The notes beneath the pieces were generated by a model. The model made no database searches, had not been told where the DNA came from, and worked only from the letters and a program-made list of their open reading frames with translations. A program made the translations under genes and the position numbers. From the NCBI RefSeq assembly GCF_029227915.1, contig NC_079884.1, forward strand, positions 26,164,001 through 26,228,000: a DNA stretch of 64,000 nt, in the 5' to 3' direction. Of this stretch, positions 1 through 11,041 are shown piece after piece (positions within the stretch are counted from its first letter, which is position 1; each line of letters opens with the position of its first letter). The stretch comes from Hydractinia symbiolongicarpus (Eukaryota > Cnidaria > Hydrozoa > Anthoathecata > Hydractiniidae).

Positions 1-91
1 TGCATCTGTTTCTTTAGCACAATATACCGCTGCTTTTCCTGCACAAATAAGCTGAACTCAAAGTCGTTTACGAGCGAGTAGTCTGATACTC

Positions 92-433
92 TCATGCTTC
101 TGTGCCTTTACCTCTAACCTTCTCGAAGCATTCCTCAGACCTTATAACTCCTGTAGCTATACACATCGGTGCGCCTAGACCTGTGGCTAGTGCTCCGAGT
201 CTGCACCTAGTAGTGATCATGCAAACGCCTTGCAATCCATGATCACAATACCAAACCCACTTACTATGCATCTTGAACTTTTTTGCGAGTGTATCACTCT
301 CTTTAATCCCCTTGTGGAGGTAATTCGCAATTTCTTCAATTTTTTTTAGTCTGTATGTCTGTTTTTCATCCTGCATGCTGTCGTCCTCAGGCGCAGTAGG
401 TGATAATGTCGGATATAACTTCACACTATCCAT
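92..433 (-). pseudogene. Hypothetical 113-aa frame in a broken-ORF cluster
   Basis: An open frame of 113 codons with a charged N-terminal half (Lys/Glu-rich, residues 20-50, possible helix) and a Gly/Ala/Ile-rich hydrophobic stretch near residues 78-95. It lies in a 2.5-kb block that is visibly less AT-rich than the rest of the window and is full of interrupted frames. The layout recalls small hydrophobic proteins next to Polinton or adintovirus-like elements in cnidarian genomes, but this is inference from memory of the family; no capsid, polymerase or integrase motif was found. It may equally be a chance survivor in a decayed element. No promoter or splice signal was recognised. Confidence 0.3.
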
Positions 434-670
434 ACTTTTTCTATCAGCACCTGCATGGTAATTGCTGTAAAAGCTACATTTTTGTCATAATGGTATTTCA
501 CTGGAGACTGTCTGTTAGCCTCTTCAGAGGAAGGGAGATAGCGGATAAAAATTACATGTAATCATAATTTCGTAGGTTGTTTCTCTGATATTGAGTATAG
601 CAAGAATCGTAGACTTTTTACCAACAGAAACACAATAGTGGTTATTCAGCTGAGGACAGACAAGTCGTAG

Positions 671-1051
671 TCAATTGTACATAACAGTCTTGTACCACTT
701 ACCACAGTCGCCCTTCGTGAAATAGTTGCCATCAGCCGGCTCCGTACGACTCCTCAAATCCCATTGCTTACGGTCAATCGAAACACGAATCCTACAGAGA
801 CCATTCTTGCGCACAAAAGCCATGACTTTTCCCTTGACTTTTGCGTTAATATGTGCCGCTATATCTTCAATCGTATACAACCTGTTCTTGAACGTGATTC
901 AGGTAAAATTGTGAGCTAGCCCCACTTTTGTGATAATGGCACTGTTGGTGAGCAACATGTTAAACCACGTAGGTCGAATACTGATCGACGCAATCCTCGT
1001 ATACTGCCCTAGGTAATTGTCGAAAAGCGTGGGTGTAACGATGTCTGTCAT
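671..1051 (-). pseudogene. Interrupted frame, one in-frame stop (unknown product)
   Basis: Read on the minus strand from an ATG at 1051, one frame stays open to a stop at 671 except for a single TGA at 899-901. Both halves have protein-like composition; the downstream half begins with a short hydrophilic domain (MYTIEDIAAHINAKV) rich in Lys, Arg and Asp. The single internal stop suggests a recently broken gene. The product is not recognised. It is divergent from the neighbouring plus-strand frame at 1092-1433, as in compact virus-like or transposon genomes. Confidence 0.35.
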
Positions 1052-1091
1052 ACAGAGTCGTTTATATTACTTCTACAAGAAAAGATGAACA

Positions 1092-1433
1092 TTGACTCGT
1101 ATAATTCAAGTGCTTAGTACAAAGTTGAATCAGGGAGAATGGCCCCTGCCTATCACAAAGTTAAAACACATATCGACATGCAACGCGCGTATACCAGTGG
1201 TATTACCAGAGTTTACCAAATATCCTAACAGAATCCTAAAAACAGGCAGGGCAGCCGTTGGGGTACTGGAACATTCGGGTCAATTTCACAACGCATTGTG
1301 CTACAAAAGCACTGGGATTTCTATAAAGCATATGACGGATCTTCAACACTTACAAACACACTATTTTGCTTCCATTGCTACTACCATGTGCAACGTATAT
1401 GGGAAGTATGAAAGTAAGCATGCCTTTCGATGA
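1092..1433 (+). pseudogene. Hypothetical 113-aa frame, divergent from 671-1051
   Basis: An open plus-strand frame of 113 codons starting 41 bases from the divergent minus-strand frame. It holds no recognised motif and no membrane segment. The frame breaks after 1433; further short protein-like frames continue in other phases to about 1620, including one ending with a stop near 1609. This pattern fits a larger gene broken by indels. The function is unknown. The start codon is uncertain, because the first codon of the open frame is ACG/ATG-like rather than a strong Kozak ATG. Confidence 0.25.
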
Positions 1434-1774
1434 TGGTTTCAGCTGGTACAAGAATCCTTACTTAACATTTGGATCTCCAAAAGTGTGTTGCGAGTAGATT
1501 TAGAACAGTAGGTGCTATAATTGCCAATGGTGACAGGTGGCAACATGTTGAGGGTGACTACGCGAAACTCATCATGCCTACAAGTCAGGGTTTTACCTCT
1601 TTAGGTTGACCAAGCTTGGCATGTCCATAGGAGTTTATACAGTGTTGATACTTGAAAAGGTTGAAGCAGTTTTCACTCTTTCCGGCAGCCAAAACATGCT
1701 TTCCTGTATGTACAACTTGAACATCCGAGGACAGGATCCTAGAGAAGTGTATAAAAAATATGATGCTTTTACTA

Positions 1775-2053
1775 TTATTTTGTGTCGCCCTGCTCAGTGG
1801 CAGCGTAAGCAGTGGAAGCACCGGAGCACGGCGAGAAAGGTTGGCCAATTAGACCCACTTGCCTGATCTGGGAGGCAGTAAGCCAGATGGCACCGATATA
1901 AGGTGCCGTGGGAGGTAAGCTTGTAAATTGTCTGACTGGGATCACTTGCTCATCCCCACAAGATCCGTGCTCATATAAAGCGTGAAGGAGATACATCTCA
2001 GTAATTTCTTTTAAAATCACCCGTTGCCAATTTGCAGGTTGCTTTGTTTTCAC
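1775..2053 (-). pseudogene. Hypothetical 92-aa frame in broken-ORF cluster
   Basis: An open minus-strand frame, protein-like in composition (mixed charged and hydrophobic residues, several Trp, Tyr and Pro). It overlaps shorter frames on the plus strand, one of which (about 1755-1810) has a run of Leu/Phe like a signal peptide, so the true coding strand here is not certain. No homologue is recognised. It is probably part of the same decayed element as the frames on either side. Confidence 0.2.
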
Positions 2054-2137
2054 ATTCAGTTTTGTAACTCCCGCGTAAATTATAAAAGTAACGGTTGCTC
2101 ATTGTTATTTCTGCATAATTATAAATTATTGCTCTTA

Positions 2138-2520
2138 TAACGCCGTAACTGCTGCAGACGTCGAGACTTTGTGCAATGAACACTCACATCCTCGTTTCAA
2201 ATGTGCTGATCTCGGGAGATTCTTGGGATTCTTGGGATTGAAGATATCCTTACCTCTTGCAGAGCGCTCAAAATAGCTGAGGAAACTCGTGCTAAAATAC
2301 TTGCTACGGGGTGGGCAAACCATGCAAGCCTTAAGAAAGGTAAAAATTTGTACGATCTATTTGTCACATCGGATGCTGCTCTGGAGATTACTGATTTAAC
2401 GAACCCACAGATCAGATTCGTCTGTACAAGACTCTTGTCATCAAACCGGTTTAGCGCCAGTTTGTTCACCCTTGGGGTTTGCTTTTTCTGCTGGATCAGC
2501 ACAAAGTTTCGTAGTATATA
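2138..2520 (+). pseudogene. Frameshifted hypothetical protein, virus-like context
   Basis: Two plus-strand frames (about 2138-2247, then about 2246-2520) abut at a frameshift near the direct repeat TTCTTGGGATTCTTGGGAT, and both look protein-like. The second frame is rich in charged residues and contains NLYDLFVTSDAALEI. This resembles, loosely and from memory, small DNA-binding (KilA-N/Bro-like) proteins of cnidarian virus-like elements. The minus-strand frame at 2197-2529 is taken as a shadow. The break suggests a dead copy. It ends at a TAA at 2518-2520, and ordinary AT-rich sequence follows. Confidence 0.35.
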
Positions 2521-2530
2521 AAAAAACAAA

Positions 2531-3599
2531 AGTTTAGTTAGTTATTTGCTCAATGTTTGTTATATTTTGACCTTGTATTAGTTTTTTATGTCTATCGTAT
2601 TTTATGTATTTTTACTTACTTGTAGTTTGAACCTGATCTTTGATCCACTACTTTTCGTCGGTGCGGCTTCTAGCGTCTTCATCAACACATTCCTTCAAGG
2701 TACAGACTTATCTTATCATTGACGCAGCAAAATGTCTTTTTTCACCTTCTTTAAAGAGATTGGTCGTGAAAAAAATATTTAATCGAGGCTTTGGAAGAAA
2801 AAGGTAAACAAATGTCAATGATAAAAAGTATTTTATTTTGAGCCATAGATAGAAAAGGATTTATTAGCAATACAAAATAAGCTCAAAGACCTTGGTAAAT
2901 ATATCATTAAGATCTCTCTTAGCCAGGCAGAGCTAGATAGCTTTTTAATTGACCTGTTGTTGTGGTCCAACAAATCTTACTAAGCTATAACATAACATAT
3001 AAACAAAAAGATTTTGTAGAAAGATTGAGGCTTAAAATGATTGAAAAATAATATCACAAAAAGAACATAGAGAGAGCTGAAGTTTTATTAATAAGACTCT
3101 TAAAAAACACAAACGCACACTCAAAAACATGGGGAACATCTTTCAAGGAAAAATTTTCACCGAATCAATTGTTACTGTTATTCGAAACGTGTGTATACTT
3201 AAACTTGATGTTACATTGTAAATACTTGCAATATACGTACAACAAAATAAATTTAAAAATGCTCAAAATATAGAAATATATGAACAATTTCAAGCTAAAA
3301 AGAATTATTTATTCAACAGTTTAGCTTTACAATGTTGGTTAAGATTAGGTTAAATGGCAAATATTTGAAATAGGGCTATCACTGTTAAGAAGATCAAATT
3401 TTTAGCCAGGGGCAATGACAAGATGTTGGTTACCTTTAGCAAATAAACAAACCAAACAAAAATATAAATTTTATACATTCTATACATAAACGTGTGCAAA
3501 ACAATAATATCACTTATACTGATTATACTAATACTTAGCTGTACAATGAGAAGAATAACTGAGTCAACATAGATTTTAGCTTGGGTGGGGTGAGATAGA
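2531..3599. other. AT-rich stretch without a supported gene
   Basis: No coding exon, RNA gene or clear repeat was seen. A 103-codon minus-strand frame at 3350-3661 is hydrophobic and low in complexity. It may be the decayed 3' region of the LINE that begins just above it, but carries no motif that supports this. Confidence 0.4.
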
Positions 3600-6460
3600 C
3601 TAATTAAGTAAAAGGGAGAGCGCTTTGAACAAAATTCCATGAATGAATGGACTGTAGTCAAATAGAATTTGAGCCAAAAGATTTGGTGGACACAGTGGGG
3701 GATTTATCAGACCAACAGTAGATCCACGAGTCCGATTGTAAAGAAAAGTTACATTTTTCATATGAACCAAATCAGGAAATTTTAAAATACCAAGATTAAA
3801 GAAAAGGGAGGTGGAATGGGATTGCTGCTGTTCAAATGAGGTGACTCTCATTGCTCAAAGGTTGAAGACAGTAAATACGGTCAATGAAGTGATGAAGCTA
3901 TAGCTCCATTAACCCTCTTGAGTTTGATGGCAACCTCATTGATCTGAGATTTCCAACTAAGTTCAAAATCTAGTAAAATGCCAAGTTCCTTATTGCAGTT
4001 ACTACGGAAGAGTCTTTTGCTGTTGATGAAGATTTTCAAGTCATAGTTTATAGGTTCAAGCTTGTGCTTAAACAGGATATATTCAGTTTTACTTGCATTC
4101 AAGAGATTTTGTTACCGTTGAGCCATTGAGAAAGAAACTTCAAATCCATGTTGATTCTTTTTGAAAGGGACTTTAACGACTTGTTAAAACATATTAAGTT
4201 AGTCTCATCAGCAAAATGATGATTCAATGAATATTTGATAGCATAATAAAGGTCATTTATATAAATGAAAAGCACATGGACCCTTGCGGGAAACTATGTC
4301 TAATAAATCTGTAACTGGATTTAGATCCATTAATTGATACAAACTGTTGCCTACCAGACAGATAGGAGCAAAATAGATCAAGATACCAAAGTGGAACAGT
4401 TTTTTTAAGAGGATTTCGTGGTCAACAGTGTCAAAAGGCTTCTGGAGGTCAATAAAAACACCACGAATACTGACCATTATTAAGTGCGTCCATAATATGT
4501 GTGCTGTGGAGTGTTTTCGCCTGAATTCAAACTGTTGAGATGACAAGATATCATGTTGTGATGTGACACGTTTGTAGATCAGTTTTTTAACTTTTTCAAT
4601 ATTAGATAGCAAAGAGATCGGTCTATAATTTGTGCAGTCAAGTTTGGATCCTTTTTTAAATACAGGAATAACCTTGGCAATTTTTAATTGGTATGGAAAT
4701 ACACCAGAAGAGAAAGAAAGATTGATCAGAATTGAGAGTGGCTTGGCAAATTCAGATTTGAGAAGAGCTAATAATTGACTTCATGAAAATGAGAGAAGTG
4801 CTTTGGAGAAAAAGGAATATTGGTATCAGTGTAAGGTATCAGCAATAGAAGAGAAATTACCATTGAAGGAATTAGAAATTACAGAAGGATCATTGGCATT
4901 AGTGTTATGAAGATTGAGACAGGTAGGAAAAAGAAGATTTAGACTTTTTGGAAGATATGATAAAATTGATGCCTTGCCACACCTTGTGAATACTGCCCAG
5001 GTTATCACTGAAATAGCTTGCATAAAATATTTTCTTCTCCACCTGGACAAGGTTACAATTAAGTTTCTATATTGCCTATAACGTTTACTGAGATCATATC
5101 TAAAGGATCTTTAGTCTTTATAAAAGATTTATAAAGACGATCACGTTGATAAATAGACTTAATAATACCTTTAGTCATCCAAGGATTTAAATCACGTTTG
5201 TGTTGGCGCTTAGTCAGTGCTTTTGTTGGTGCATACTGCTTCAGGAGGCCTTAAACTCTGTTAAAGAATTTGTCAAAAGAGAGCTCTGCATTGCCAGAAG
5301 TTATTTCAAGAGTTTGTTCCCAGTTTGCATCAAGAATAAAACTTTCACAATCAAAATTTTTTCAATCTCTGACACCAGTCTTAACATTAGAAGGAGATTA
5401 CACTGTTTTTTTGTTTGTTTTTTTGTTAAAGATAACGAATTGAGGCAAGTGGTCAGAGATTGTAGTACAGATATTACCAGACATGGTGTCAAGGTCAGAT
5501 GCGTTAGAGAGTATATTATCTACAAGAGGACTGGAGGAGTTTGTTATTCTAGTAGGAAAAGTTATGTGAGGAAGCAAGGAGAAAGAGAAAGGTAAATCTA
5601 AAAATTTCTCGACAGGTTTATCTGTGTCACAGTTTAAGAAGTTAATGTTAAAATCCCCTAAAAGAACCAGCATTTTCTTTTCTTTAGAGACAACTTCTAA
5701 CAAATACAGTGAATTGAAATCAGCTACGGACATACAGGGATGTCTGTAGGTGCATCCAACAACTATACCCCTCCCCCTGTTTTGGGTCATCTCTATAAAA
5801 ACAGATGCAAGCTCTTTACTTTTGAGCAAGTTGGTTTAATTCATCACGGCATACATAATCGAGTGATGATGATGTATATAAAAGTGCCCCGCCATTATTA
5901 GAATTAGAAGGGGTATGTTTAAAAGAATAGTTATGTAGGGAGAGGGAACATTTTGGGTGGAGATCTTAGTCTCAGTAATACCAATGATGCTGAAGTCAAA
6001 CCCACAATGGCTTATTAGGAGCTTAAGTTCGTCAAGATGGAGCGAAAGAGAGGCAATATTTAAATGCAATGCAGAAAAAATTGTCTTTCAAAACTCATTG
6101 GAGGCAAATTCTTCAATTTTTTAATACTTATAGTCATAGAACTGATTACAAATTTTAGTTGAAAAGGAATTTGATTGCAAGAAGAAAGGTCTCAATAAAT
6201 TCATTGAGATGGCAGAGAAGCTCTCAATACCATTACAAGCAGGGGAATCATTTTGTAGCAGAGAGAAGATTTCTTTGCGACATTCGATGCAGTGCCAATT
6301 ATCATTTGGAATTTCGTAGGAAGGTATAAACAATATTAGTCAGAACTGATAGTTCCTGGAGAAATTCTTTATTGGCTAGCAATATTGATTTAAATTCTAT
6401 GTGGTTAGCCCCCTCGAGGGTATAGCTCATGACATGTTTAGAGCAGCTTTTGAAACCTAA
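3600..6460 (-). mobile_element. Decayed non-LTR retrotransposon (LINE, Jockey/CR1-like)
   Basis: Fragments of one LINE polyprotein appear in order on the minus strand. A short cysteine-bearing N-terminal piece (6121-6333, WHCIECRKEI, PHD-like) comes first. Next is an APE-type endonuclease (5836-6069 with ITETKIS; 5398-5829 with GCTYRHP, LLGDFN and SDH). Reverse transcriptase follows (4253-4612, FIDLQKPFDTVDH; 3881-4250), then an RT thumb and C-terminal tail (3600-4102). The catalytic FADD motif reads FADE at 4204-4215, and several frameshifts and stops separate the pieces, so this copy is dead. Clade assignment rests on domain order (endonuclease upstream of RT, no RNase H seen) and is approximate. 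Plus-strand frames here, for example 5200-5595, are shadows. Confidence 0.85.
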
Positions 6461-7118
6461 ATCGAACTAAGATAGTAGATTAGTAAAGCCTTCTTGATAT
6501 AACTTTTAAAAACGATAACTAGCCACAACTTGCTTTTTCACAAAAACTTCAAAGTTTTTAATGTCACGAGTTTTCCAAGACCGCCATTTTTATTAAAAAA
6601 ACGTGGTATAATACACCGAGTATATTTGAAGGGACACTTTATTAACACCGAAAATCTACAGTTGAATTTTGGCCTTAAACTTTAGCTAGCTATCATCCTT
6701 CATTAAAAGGTTATTACTAAAGTGAAGAATAAACGCTTACCTTCGTACATCTATGAAGAATTCATATTCCGTTCAGTATTTCTTGAAAAAAACACGTTTT
6801 GTTTTTTCTATACATACGATAACAACAAATATGGCTGGTTGACCTTCGAGCTTCTTCTCCAACTGATTTCCTTGGAAATTGTGCAGGTAAATCATTTCGA
6901 AGGCGAGGGTAAGCCCCTGAGAGCTTTTTAACCAATTACCTTTGGCGGAATTCAGTGGATAACCTGATGATTTTCTTAATCTTTTTATGTAAAATTGTCG
7001 GGATTCTGTACTGAAAGAATCGGTAATTAGTCATATTGCGAGTAACGCACAAAATGAGCTGGAACCTAGTAACGAGCCTTCTCGCATTGTTTGTCTTAAC
7101 AATGAGAATTTGAATAAA
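6461..7118. other. Gene-free stretch between LINE and Helitron end
   Basis: AT-rich sequence. A 69-codon plus-strand frame at 6722-6931 starts with an ATG-less context and is rich in Phe, Tyr and Lys, as chance frames in AT-rich DNA are. I see no other feature. Confidence 0.4.
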
Positions 7119-7250
7119 CTAGTCGTTAGCCCGTGTAAAAATCCACGGGTTCGCCCGTCCTTGTTATACCACATATTGCGTACGTCTCGCTACATGCGCA
7201 GCTAAGCTACCATTTTGCGTGAGGCAATATCTTCGTATATTGTGATTGCG
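7119..7250 (-). mobile_element. Helitron-type 3' end
   Basis: Read on the minus strand, the sequence ends with a hairpin of the form CCCGTGGA..TACACGGG, then CTAACGACTAG immediately followed by T. Helitrons end in a short hairpin about 10 bases upstream of CTRR and insert between A and T, and this end (CTAG at 7119-7122 followed by T) fits. The subterminal block (AAAATGGTAGCTTAGC on this strand) is shared with the copies near 17240 and 32310. The 5' end was not found, so the element length is unknown. Confidence 0.6.
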
Positions 7251-7573
7251 AATTTTGGCTGATTAAATCTTTTAAATCCGCAATCTTTTCTGAATGATGA
7301 CGCAATCTTTTCTGGCGCGATAATTTTCTTATTATTTATTGCATATTATAATTACAAATAGTTGTTTTGTGGTTGATAGGTGGAAACATTTAATAGATTT
7401 AATAATAATGCTCACGGCTATTATAAGCTGTAATAAAAATTAGTAGTAGTTATGACCTAACAACCTAGAAATCATCAGTCGAATTTTATGGTGTTGTGCT
7501 GTGTGATTATTTAAATTCATCACAATGTTATTTAGAATAAACTTTTTGTGTCTTCTTTAACTTATACATGTAC

Positions 7574-7587
7574 TTTTCTTTTTTTAG
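7574..7587 (+). promoter_or_regulatory. 3' splice acceptor just upstream of the MPV17L2 start
   Basis: A pyrimidine tract, ttttctttttttag, ends at 7587 and leaves only 12 bases before the ATG at 7600. It is a strong acceptor, so the 5'UTR is either split by an intron or added by trans-splicing. Confidence 0.6.
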
Positions 7588-7599
7588 TAACTTTAAATT

Positions 7600-8184
7600 A
7601 TGTTTCTTCGAAGTGCAATATTAATATGTTACAAGAACGTCAAAAAGATGAAGTATATTTTATTTAAGAAGCAGTTGGGAGTGACAAACACCGCCATTGG
7701 TTTTATACTGTACGGATGTGGAGATTTGACAGGACAGCTATGTATCGAAAAGCAAAAAAAACTTAACTACCGGAGATTATTCGCTTGTGCATTATGGGGT
7801 GGTCTGTCCTCAGGTCTAAGTCATTTTTTATTTAGGCTAATGCATTACATTCCGTGCTTCAAATATTTCCCTCATCGTCAGTCAATATTTTTGTTTTCAA
7901 TTATATGTCCATTGGAAGATGGTGTGTATTATGCTGCCACAGGATATGTTGAAGGTCAAGACACGAGTTACATCAAAGAAGAAATCAAAGCCAAGTTTTT
8001 GCCTACTTTGTGCACTGACGTTTTCGCATACTATCCCTTCTTGTACGTAAATGTTCGATTTGTCCCATACCATTTGAAAGTGACAGCTAATAATCTGTAC
8101 GCCTTTGGATGGAGCATATTTTTATCGTATATGAAGCATGATGTCGATAATCAGTTACATCAGCAAATTTCGGAAAATAATTAA
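7600..8184 (+). CDS. MPV17L2: MPV17/PMP22 family protein, MPV17L2-like
   Basis: A complete 194-codon frame with no intron. The protein has the family layout of four hydrophobic segments and the family signature near its C-terminus: NVRFVPYHLKV followed by a W and FLSYMKH (roughly residues 148-178). The N-terminal VTNTAIGFILYGCGD and the internal VEGQD match the MPV17L2 branch best as I remember it. MPV17L2 is a mitochondrial inner-membrane protein linked to mitoribosome assembly; the role here is inferred from family. The frame opens with MFLRSAILICYKN, a plausible mitochondrial targeting start. A pyrimidine tract and AG (to 7587) lie 12 bases before the ATG, so a 5'UTR intron or a trans-spliced leader is likely. 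A poly(A) signal follows 27 bases after the stop. The lack of coding introns could mean a retrocopy, but the frame is intact. Confidence 0.9.
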   Translation: MFLRSAILICYKNVKKMKYILFKKQLGVTNTAIGFILYGCGDLTGQLCIEKQKKLNYRRLFACALWGGLSSGLSHFLFRLMHYIPCFKYFPHRQSIFLFSIICPLEDGVYYAATGYVEGQDTSYIKEEIKAKFLPTLCTDVFAYYPFLYVNVRFVPYHLKVTANNLYAFGWSIFLSYMKHDVDNQLHQQISENN

Positions 8185-8210
8185 ATTCTGATGTTCATAC
8201 TCTCCCACCA

Positions 8211-8216
8211 AATAAA
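8211..8216 (+). terminator. Poly(A) signal of MPV17L2-like gene
   Basis: AATAAA 27 bases after the stop codon at 8182-8184, giving a very short 3'UTR. Confidence 0.65.
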
Positions 8217-8589
8217 GCGGAACTTCAAAGATGAGATTACTGTTTTTAGGCCTTTAGTAATGTGATACGTGTTAAAACAGAATATGATAGAAGCTAATAT
8301 AGACTTATACATGGTGCTGAAACCTTCAAAAATGCAAAATAAAAATGAGAAATAAAGTAAAAAGCTATATACGAGACATAAAACTTCTTCCACGGTATTT
8401 ATTTCCTTATTAGCGATTTTGTAAACCCTTTTCAACTTACAAAATTTAATACAAAACCACCTTTCTTTCAAATTTTTTTTCACCTTACTGCATACTTGGT
8501 TGGCAATTTCAATATAATATCGTTCAACATTTATTTTGTTGTATGTGACACAATGGTACGGCATGTTTCTGCTAAATTTAAGCTAGACT

Positions 8590-9055
8590 ACTAATATTTT
8601 TTGCCGACTAAAATATCTGCTGACTTTATTATTGCTGATAAAACTTTCCCGACTGTTTTTTTTCCCGACCAAATTTTTATGCCGATTTTATTTTTTTATT
8701 TTTTTTTTTTTTGCCAAACACCACTTTTTGCTGATTCCCACAGAAAATTTCTCTCAGTTGTATGCAATTATTCTTAAAATTGACTAAACGTAAACTTTTT
8801 TACATATCTACAACCATTTTTGTTGTTGTTGTTTTATTTTTAAAAAAATCTTTAGAATCTAAACTTTCTTGATCATTTTTGTTTAAAAATTGATCGGCAA
8901 AAAGTAACTAAATTCAAAAATTTAGTCGGCAAAAAGTGACTAAATTTTGTCCAAGTGACTAATATTTTGCCGAATTTTTGTTTTTGCCGACTAATTTTTT
9001 TGCCGACTAATTTTTGTGCCGACTAATTTTTTTGCCGACATTTTTTTACCGATAA
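8590..9055. repeat. Degenerate TTGCCGACTAA repeat field
   Basis: Many imperfect copies of TTTTTGCCGACTAATTTTT and its complement (tcggcaaaaagtgacta) occur on both strands over about 460 bases. The motif is cleanest near 8980-9045, where three copies stand in tandem. The spacing is irregular, so this is a degenerate satellite or the inside of a fold-back element rather than a regular array. Confidence 0.6.
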
Positions 9056-11041
9056 GGTACATGGTACGATATGTTATATACAGGAAAAATTGTACTGTGT
9101 GTTTTGGCCTTCAGCAGCAACCTAATCTTAGGCTATAACCTAAGAAACTTTATTGCTGGTGTTGCTGGAAATATCCTTGGTCTGTGCCCTCTGATCAACA
9201 AGTTAAAAATTCTAAAATTTCCTGTCGTCAAGTCAGAAATTTAAAAATTCTATTAAACACTTTCATTTGTAATAAAATAACTATCTTTAAAATTGCTAAA
9301 ACACACCACAAACCTGCTTGTGAGCCAGATGTGTTGATACCAAAAACTCGAGCCCAAATCTTGCTACCACTTTCAGCTACAGCTAACTTGTGCTTGAGAC
9401 GCAAAAAGAGGGTTTTCCCATGTGTAGATGCGATAGCTCTCAAAGTAAAACAAAAAATCTCAGTTTTTCGAGACCTGCTAATTGACTGACAGACCATGTA
9501 AGACGCTGTGAACCAAATGTATACTATGCACCTGATCAACCTTATTCATACCGTAACCAGTTCATGTAATGCAATGTCACAGGCCTATATTAATTAATAA
9601 TGTGTGATATATATATAAAAAAATTATCAAAATTCTTATGTATTTTCAACAAACAAAAAACTTTATTTAAAATTAAAATATACGAAGATTTACAGTAACA
9701 CATTATCTAGTAAAAATATTTCTAAGCTAAAAACTTTTATACACGTATCTACAGTAAAATAATTAGTTTTAAATTAAAAAACTGTCTCAAAGGACGATAA
9801 AATAGGTCTCAGAAGGACAATCAGCAAACAAAAGAAAATGAAAACCCTGGAGAGATTGCAACAATGGACTCATAAAAACCAAAAATAAATCATACACGAT
9901 CGGGAATGCTAAAAACGGTTATCAAAGTTGTGAAAAGAAAACTAAGTAATACCGTTTCTAAAAAGTAATACACTTTTAACGTCCAGTTGGTCATTAATTT
10001 CATTAATTAACGGATGACTTGTTCGGCCAACTCAACAGCTTTCATTTATTAACTTACTGACTTTGTTGACATATAAATACATTTCCTTTACTTTTCTACT
10101 TTAAGGAAAAAAAGGTTGCGCAAGAAAAAGAACTCTTCTTACTAGATATCTCTAGGATCTAACTTAATGATTTTAAGCACATAGCTGCAAGTTTTGATGA
10201 TTCGACTTCATTGCATTCGACCGTGCAGTGCTTTGAAGTGAAAGTTTTAGCCAAAGACGGTCTAGCCCGGCCAGCTAAGGGGACGCTCTTGCTACCTAAA
10301 GAAAACTTTGTTTGTAGCAGGCCGTGCAAAGATCATGTTAATACTGTATTTCTATTAGTTAAAAATAAAAACAAAGCATTCCTATTGAATCATCAAAAAC
10401 TCACAATGGTGTGAATGGATTTTGAAATTCCGTAGCGGCAGTGAAAATCAGTAAGACTGATAGACAGTAGCTAGCTTTTTAGAGGATGTACACTTCAAAG
10501 CTTGTCTGCTCGTATAAATAAATAGGATAAGTGTAAACAACAAAGTCTACGCTTTCTAATTTTTTAGAAAAATAACCACTGTTCATTTTATAGGGAGATT
10601 ATTTCCGCCCTTTGATGGAGGCTATTTGAAAATGGTTTTTCACCCTAGAATCCTTATTTTTATTTTTATTAAAAACACACGGTGCTTAATTCGTCATTTA
10701 GAAAAGACCGTTTATGATTTTACAAAAATAAATAATAAATGAACTCATTTCTATTGCATTCGGTTTAAGACTTCCATAGCATACCATCAATTTAACGTTT
10801 ATAAAAAAGTAAAAGTGATAATAAATTTAATAGAATTTTTTTTTTATTTATTTTTTTGTCAAACTGCAAAAAATGAAAAGACATATCAGAAGGGATTTTA
10901 AAATATATAAGAGCACTGGTAACTAGTGACCTACCCTCTTTTGACCTACCTATATATACAGGTCAACAAAATGTAATCGTTCCATATTGATGTTATAAAG
11001 TGTAAATTATCTACTGTAGTTACTCTTCATAAATACGTTAC
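9056..11041. other. Gene-poor stretch; unmatched 101-codon frame
   Basis: A plus-strand frame at 9184-9489 (101 codons) and a minus-strand frame over it (9228-9539) both look partly protein-like around 9300-9450, but neither has recognisable motifs or flanking splice sites. A 67-codon frame at 10211-10414 is similar. A block near 9637-9700 recurs at 13427-13485 (see the repeat entries). Otherwise AT-rich DNA. Confidence 0.35.
9637..9700. repeat. Dispersed repeat, copy 1
   Basis: TATGTATTTTCAACAAA, then TTTATTTAAAATTAAAA, closely matches 13427-13485 in order and spacing. It is probably the end of an unrecognised interspersed element. Confidence 0.45.

Noticed and set aside
5200-5595. 131-codon plus-strand frame
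   Set aside because: Antisense to the LINE endonuclease region, which has clear motifs on the minus strand.
8181-8564. 127-codon minus-strand frame convergent with the MPV17L2 gene
   Set aside because: Lys/Phe/Ile-rich, overlaps the other gene's end, no motif, no poly(A) signal or splice context; likely chance in AT-rich DNA.
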